From positions 32,304,237 to 32,368,236 of the forward strand of contig NC_088883.1 in assembly GCF_032884065.1 (NCBI RefSeq): a DNA stretch of 64,000 nucleotides. Direction: 5' to 3'. The position numbers were made by a program, and so were the translations under genes. Source of the stretch: Artemia franciscana. Its lineage: Eukaryota > Arthropoda > Branchiopoda > Anostraca > Artemiidae. The notes under the pieces were generated by a model. The model searched no databases. It had not been told where the DNA came from and saw only the letters and a program-made list of their open reading frames with translations. Within the stretch, counting starts at the first letter, position 1; each line of letters opens with the position of its first letter. Shown here piece after piece: positions 59,758 to 64,000 of this stretch.

Positions 59758-59961
59758 CTTTGATCTTCCTAGGGTTTTGAGTCTATGAGACTGGCATATT
59801 AAATCTTGCCGCAAATTAGTCTGTCTAATCAGGTTGAAGTAACGAAGCTCAAAATGGACCTCTCTTGCACGGGCTTGAGCATACGAATGTCTTGAAAGGT
59901 ACGGTACTTGTTGAGAAAAATCAAATGAAACTATGTCAATGTCGGCATGTCCACACGCAAA
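59758..59961 (-). CDS. RPP30: RPP30 (RNase P/MRP subunit p30), penultimate coding exon
   Basis: The 68-codon exon has splice sites on both sides: the acceptor TGTTTCTTTTTTCAG before TTTGCG (59962) and the donor AAG/GTGCGG. It encodes FACGHADIDIVSFDFSQQVP, then REVHFELRYFNLIRQTNLRQ and LICQSHRLKTLGRSK. The C..ADIDI[VI]S.D barrel strand, the [RK]-G/E-V-F-E-L-.Y segment and the K-T-.G-.-.-N junction into the next exon are the RPP30 family pattern. Together the two exons give 151 residues, somewhat over half of a typical ~270-residue p30. The N-terminal exons must lie upstream on the minus strand, beyond this point; I did not find them before the Helitron or the window end. Confidence 0.9.
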
Positions 59962-60408
59962 CTGAAAAAAGAAACAATGCTTTAAAACCATTGCCGAGAT
60001 TAATATTCAGACGATAATAAAACTCAACGCTACACAAAAAAAAAATCAAGTTTTGAAAAAAAATAAATAAAAAAAATGCCGGGATGCAGCCATGCTTTTT
60101 TTTTCTGTACATGAAAAAAAATGAAACAAATTACAAAAATATACTTCTATGCTCCATTGCTAACCTGAGAAATCGCCCTAACACTCGAACAAAAATTTTG
60201 CTTACAAAACACTCATCACTCACTATACACGCCAGTTATCTTTCATCAAACCTGCACTCTCCATACACACATCCTTCCGCAATTTACTCAACTCTTCAAC
60301 TCACTCATTATATAAGTATATGACCCATAATTTTATCCACAAGGCCACACAAACAGCAAAAGTAAGGACTATATAAAAGTATAGCAAAAGTATATTTGTT
60401 CTGAATGC

Positions 60409-60411
<3 letters not shown>
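59962..60411. other. Upstream RPP30 intron sequence, no feature
   Basis: AT-rich. The plus-strand frame 60084-60323 is rich in S/T/H/L and not protein-like. No further RPP30 exon is recognised. Confidence 0.4.
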
Positions 60412-60507
<96 letters not shown>

Positions 60508-60508
60508 A
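60412..60508. repeat. (TA)n microsatellite abutting the Helitron 5' end
   Basis: Nearly pure TA dinucleotides to 60504, then TCTA; the Helitron begins immediately after. Confidence 0.92.
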
Positions 60509-60560
60509 TCTATATATATAAAAATAAGTTGTCTGTCTGTGTGTCTGTCTGTCTGTCAGG

Positions 60561-60704
60561 TGACGTCATGTTTCTGTGTCGACTGACGTCATGAAGTTAG
60601 TTGTCGTCATTTTTGCTATGACGGTGACGTCATTAAAGATATTTAATCATGAAGTTAGTTGTCGTCATTTTTGCTATGACGGTGACGTCATTAAAGATAT
60701 TTAA
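60561..60704. promoter_or_regulatory. Helitron leader with four TGACGTCA octamers and a 58 bp duplication
   Basis: The palindromic octamer TGACGTCA occurs at 60561, 60584, 60625 and 60683. A 58 bp unit (ATGAAGTTAGTTGTCGTCAT...) is repeated at 60591-60648 and 60649-60704. TGACGTCA is the binding site of CREB/ATF bZIP factors; a promoter role for the Rep gene is inference. GTCTGTCTGTGTGTCTGTCT precedes it (60531-60557). Confidence 0.6.
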
Positions 60705-60733
60705 GACATATATGTTCACGTAGAAATCTATTA

Positions 60734-62503
60734 ATGTTTAAGTTTAAAATGACTGATGAACTTACAATGGCAAAAGCCGATGAAGATGCTCAAAGAGTCT
60801 ATGCCAAAAAACTTGCTGCTGATAGAGAAAGTCAGAAAAGAAAGCGTGCCGAGGAATCAAAAGAACAGCAAGGAAACAGGCTTGAGGCTGATAGAGAAAG
60901 AAAGAACAGAAAGCGTGCCGAGGAATCAAAAGAACAGCATGGAAACAGGCTTGAGGCTGATAGAGAAAGGAAGAACAGAAAGCGTGCCGAGGCACTACCA
61001 GAGCAACGCGAAAGCAGGCTTGCTGCTAAAAGAGAAAGTGAAAAAAGAAGGCGTGCCGAGGAATCACAAGAACAGCAAGAAATCAGGCTTGCTGCTGATA
61101 GAGAAAGTAAGAAAAGAAAGCGTGCCGAGGAATCACAAGAACAGCAAGAAATCAGGCTTGCTGCTGATAGAGAAAGTAAGAAAAGAAAGCGTGCCGAGGA
61201 ATCAGAGCAACCTGAAAGTTATCACCTGGCATTCAGGTACAGCACAGTCGATGATTATAGCTTGAGTAGATGTGTTCAAATCGGGACAATGTCTAAAATT
61301 TGTCCCTATTGCAAGGCCTTGAAATTCAATGGTGAAACAATGAGAATGTGTTGCGCCACAGGAAAAGTTAAACTTCCTCTATTGGCTGCACCACCAGAGC
61401 CATTGAAGACTTTCCTTACTGGAACTACGTCAGAATCTAAGCGTTTTTTGTCAAAAATCAGAAAATACAACTCATGTTTCCAAATGACGTCGTTTGGAGC
61501 CCAAATCGAAAATCCAGATCAATTTATGTCTACTTTCAAAGTAAAAGGGCAAATTTATCATAGAGCAGGGTCCCTTCTACCATTCTCAGGCGAGAATCAT
61601 AAATTTTTACAATTGTTCTTCATCAGTGATAGAAATTCTGAATTGAATGCACGTTGCGAAATTTCTCCCAAGGTTGAAAGGACAATCGTTTCCCAATTGC
61701 AACATCTTTTCCACGAAAATAATAATTTAGTGCGTCTGTTCAAAACAGCCATCGATTTGATGCCTACTGATACGCATAAAATTGTTATTTCCGCTGACAA
61801 AACGCCTCCTGGCCAACATGTGCGTAGATACAATGCTCCAACTATCGACGAAGTGGCAATCGTTATGGTCGGTGATCAGTTTTTACCTCGAGATATTATT
61901 CTTCATAAGCGAAAGGCTCAGTTGTTAAGAATTGCTGAAACTCATCGATGCTACGATGCCCTACAATATCCTATCATTTTTTGGGATGGAGCCGTCGGCT
62001 ATCACTTTAATATTAAATTGATGAATCCAGCCACTAACAAAGCAATTAATAAGAAATGCAGTGCAATGCATTATTATTCCTATAGACTAATGATTCGGCA
62101 GGATGAAGAAAATTATATTTTAAAATGCCGTGAATTGTTTCACCAATTTGTCGTTGATATGCATGCTAAAATTGAATCAGAACGTTTGCTATATATCCGC
62201 CTGAATCAGACCAAGCTCCACTCTGAACAATACATCCATTTGCGAATTGCAGTTATAAATGACGGTAATACCACAAACGTTGGAAGATTAACAATTTTAC
62301 CTTCGTCATATGCTGGCAGTCCCCGTCATATGCATGAATATGCTCAAGATGCTATTGCGTATGTTCGTCTCTATGGTCGTCCAGATTTATTTATTACATT
62401 TACATGTAATAAATCTTGGGACGAGATACTGCAGCTTTTACTTCAAGGACAATCGGCGGTTCATAGGCAGGACATTACGGCCCGTGTCTTCCGGCAAAAG
62501 TGA
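60734..62503 (+). CDS. Helitron Rep protein, N-terminal part (ORF cut short)
   Basis: 589 codons from ATG 60734. Residues 28-165 are six 23-residue repeats of the type AADRESKKRKRAEESQEQQE, extremely basic/acidic and likely helical. Residues ~190-207 form a CPYC...CC cluster, a putative zinc finger at the usual place. The remainder matches the Helitron_like_N domain: TFLTGTTSESKRFLSKIRKY, YHRAGSLLP, PRDIILHKR, YPIIFWDGAVGYHF, then LFHQFVVDMHAKIESERLLY, LPSSYAGSPRHMHEYAQDA and RPDLFITFTCNKSWDEIL. In intact elements this leads to the HUH nuclease that nicks and transfers the transposon strand. Here a stop after VFRQK at 62501 separates it from HUH. Alternative start ATGs at 60749 and 60767 are possible. 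No introns are needed. Confidence 0.9.
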   Translation: MFKFKMTDELTMAKADEDAQRVYAKKLAADRESQKRKRAEESKEQQGNRLEADRERKNRKRAEESKEQHGNRLEADRERKNRKRAEALPEQRESRLAAKRESEKRRRAEESQEQQEIRLAADRESKKRKRAEESQEQQEIRLAADRESKKRKRAEESEQPESYHLAFRYSTVDDYSLSRCVQIGTMSKICPYCKALKFNGETMRMCCATGKVKLPLLAAPPEPLKTFLTGTTSESKRFLSKIRKYNSCFQMTSFGAQIENPDQFMSTFKVKGQIYHRAGSLLPFSGENHKFLQLFFISDRNSELNARCEISPKVERTIVSQLQHLFHENNNLVRLFKTAIDLMPTDTHKIVISADKTPPGQHVRRYNAPTIDEVAIVMVGDQFLPRDIILHKRKAQLLRIAETHRCYDALQYPIIFWDGAVGYHFNIKLMNPATNKAINKKCSAMHYYSYRLMIRQDEENYILKCRELFHQFVVDMHAKIESERLLYIRLNQTKLHSEQYIHLRIAVINDGNTTNVGRLTILPSSYAGSPRHMHEYAQDAIAYVRLYGRPDLFITFTCNKSWDEILQLLLQGQSAVHRQDITARVFRQK

Positions 62504-62880
62504 AATCACTGATACAATCACTACAAAGTAAAACTTGAAGTGTTTGGGTCATTGCGATGCTGGATGTACTCAGTGGAATGGCAAAAACGAGGTTTGCCAC
62601 ACGCACATATACTAATCTGGCTACATAAAAAATTACTTCGTACGAAATTGATGATGTGATTTCCGCTGAAATACCTGATAAAAATGTCGATAAGGGGTCA
62701 CATGATATTATTGTAAAAAATATGATACATGGACCTTGCGGTGCACTGAACGAAAATTCACCATGCATGGCCAAAGGAAGGTGCACAAAGCAATATCCTC
62801 GACTTTTAGTATCAAACATAATTACTGGCAATGATGGTTACCCACAATATAGAAGAAAATTCGATCAAAAAATGATATAG
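62504..62880 (+). pseudogene. Helitron Rep HUH region, frameshifted
   Basis: LEVFGSLRCWMYSVEWQKRG then LPHAHILIW (62591-62620) contains the His-hydrophobic-His pair of the HUH endonuclease. An A-run indel near 62628 moves the frame to EIDDVISAEIPDKNVDKGSH, IIVKNMIHGPCGALNENSPC and TGNDGYPQYRR. At least two more shifts lie between 62500 and 62540. The region ends at the deletion junction near 62866. The downstream motif with the catalytic tyrosines (Y..KY) is absent. So strand cleavage chemistry is lost, although the metal-binding histidines remain. Confidence 0.87.
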
Positions 62881-63782
62881 CGTTGGCAATTGCGTCGTCC
62901 GGAATAGCCGCAACATTACTGCCTGGTGGAAGAACTGCTCATTCCGCTTTGAAATTGCCTCTGAATTTGCATTCTACAGAAACTCCCACGTGCAATATTT
63001 CCAAATCATCTGGGATGGGTAAAGTATTGCAGCAATGCAAACTTATTATTTGGGATGAGTGCACAATGGCACACAAAAAATCGCTCGAGGCTCTGGATCA
63101 ATGCTTGAAAGATTTGAGAGGGAAGTCGAAACCCTTTGGCAGCACATTAATATTGCTTGCGGGAGATTTCAGGCAAACATTATCTATAATACCTAGATCA
63201 ACTCCTGCAGACGAAATGAATGCTTGCCTGAAAAATTCTAATTTATGGGCACACGTAAAAATATTAAAATTAACTACAAATATGCGTGTCCGAATGCAAA
63301 ACGATGACTCTGGTCAAACATTTTCAGATCAATTGCTGGCAATTGGAAACGGAAAGCTCCCAGTAGACTCAATTTCAGGACGTATACAACTACCTGCTGA
63401 TTTCTGTAATTTAGTGACGTCCAAAAATGAATTGATTGAAAAAGCATTTCCGAATATTCTAAAAAATTATAAAAATAATAAATGGCTAAGTGAAAGAGCG
63501 ATTCTCGCACCCAAAAATATAGACGTCCACGAAATCAACAATATTGTTTTGACCAAGATTCGAGACCAGGCAGTCCTTTACAAGTCAGTCGACACAGTTT
63601 TGGAACCAAATGAAGCGGTTAATTATCCATCTGAATTTTTAAATTCCATAAAACTTTCAGGGTTTCCACCACACGTGCTACAACTAAAAATAGACGTACC
63701 AATAATACTTTTAAGAAATATCAACCCACCAAAGCTTTGCAATGGCACGCGACTTGCCGTAAAAAAACAATGGAAAGCCTAA
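62866..63782 (+). CDS. Helitron PIF1-like helicase, lacking Walker A
   Basis: Open from the junction, where [20 protein letters not shown] picks up mid-domain, to 63782. It has motif Ia ([20 protein letters not shown]), Walker B ([13 protein letters not shown], about 63045-63083), motif III ([14 protein letters not shown]), the TTNMRV and ERAILAPKN motifs and the CNGTRLAV motif. The GxxGTGKT Walker A that should stand just before is missing with the deleted segment, so ATP binding is not expected. The first ATG in this frame (62883) is incidental. An A-run indel at about 63761-63767 ends the frame. Confidence 0.88.
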
Positions 63783-64000
63783 TAGAGGCCACAATCTTGA
63801 CAGGGCCTTTTGAGGGTGAGGCTGTTCTTATTCCTCGCATTCTCATGATTCCAACGGATCTGCCTTTTCAATTTAAAAGATTGCAATTCCCAATTCGATT
63901 AGCATTTGCAATCACCATTAACAAAGCTCAAGGTCAATCATTAGAAAAATGTGGTATAGATCTTAATACTGATTGTCTTTCCCATGGACAATTGTACGTT
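63768..64000 (+). pseudogene. Helitron PIF1-like helicase, C-terminal part (continues past the window)
   Basis: In the next frame: [40 protein letters not shown] and then [20 protein letters not shown] with [19 protein letters not shown] is the terminal PIF1/RecD-type motif, followed by the G-Q-L-Y-V segment. The frame is still open at the window end. Confidence 0.88.

Larger units (their letters stand above)
60509..64000 (+). mobile_element. Helitron, 5' part with an internal coding deletion; runs off the window
   Basis: The proposed 5' terminus TCTATATATATAAAAATAAG follows an A (60508), fitting the A/TC start of Helitrons. A ~225 bp leader precedes the Rep ORF. The coding region keeps the Rep N-terminal domain, the HUH motif and the GPCG...SPCM...CTKxYPR block. 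It jumps at about 62866 into the middle of the PIF1-like helicase, then proceeds to the window end. The order Rep then helicase is diagnostic of autonomous Helitrons, but this copy cannot be autonomous. The 3' CTRR end and hairpin are outside the window. Confidence 0.88.

Noticed and set aside
60084..60323. Possible additional RPP30 exon upstream
   Set aside because: The minus strand shows no p30-like residues or paired splice sites; the open frame is on the plus strand and compositionally biased.
60756..61265. 169-codon frame overlapping the Helitron Rep start
   Set aside because: It is an out-of-frame shadow of the 69 bp repeats; the +1 frame at 60734 carries the Rep domain.

Overview
This is a window of a eukaryotic, most probably arthropod, nuclear genome. 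It is AT-rich and non-operonic, with split genes, (TA)n microsatellites, RTE- and CR1-type LINEs, a Helitron and many short non-autonomous repeats. The repeat flavour suggests a crustacean such as a brine shrimp, but that is an impression that cannot be verified here. I can support only one host gene: two C-terminal exons of RPP30, the RNase P/MRP subunit p30, on the minus strand at 53386-53637 and 59758-59961, joined in phase across a 6.1 kb intron full of LINE debris. Almost everything else is transposon or repeat.

Layout. 1-3.3 kb: AT-rich DNA and a LINE 3' end split by a 585 bp insertion. 3.65-4.7 kb: a degenerate tandem repeat. 5.4 kb: (TA)50. 6.0-7.7 kb: element A1 of family A, the dominant family. 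Family A elements are about 1.65-1.7 kb, have no coding capacity, begin TTAAATAAA, carry one or two large palindromes and end with a 9-bp-stem hairpin and TTTGA; they sit between an A and a T with no target duplication. 8.9-17 kb: family B (tandem ~270 bp modules with ACT-rich tracts), split by a 3.94 kb foldback element with 6-bp target duplications. 17.5-19.9 kb: an old family A copy with a SINE inside it. 20.1-20.5 kb: a MITE. 22.1-22.5 kb: weak candidate exons. 24.7-29.0 kb: a three-layer nest, in which a minus-strand A element holds a minus-strand RTE LINE, which holds a plus-strand A element. 30.5-40 kb: old A remnants and decayed LINE pieces in otherwise unassigned DNA. 40.4-42.9 kb: an A element whose terminal hairpin is interrupted by another A element. 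43.8-46.4 kb: the best RTE LINE copy, 5'-truncated, with three frameshifts and a (TAG)6 tail. 46.6-48.0 kb: another A element. 48.0-51.8 kb: the second family B copy, with an hAT-like insertion and a foldback at its end. 52.6-59.1 kb: RTE 5' material, the RPP30 terminal exon, a minus-strand RTE copy and a CR1-like endonuclease fragment. 60.5-64 kb: the 5' part of a Helitron, with four TGACGTCA octamers, a Rep N-terminal ORF, a broken HUH domain and a PIF1 helicase lacking its Walker A; it runs off the window end.

How parts work together. The RTE machinery is the only visible reverse transcriptase that still has its catalytic motifs, and it is disabled by frameshifts. The Helitron is a deletion derivative. 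The non-autonomous families therefore depend on enzymes encoded elsewhere. The nested insertions act as natural empty-site controls and fix element boundaries to the base.
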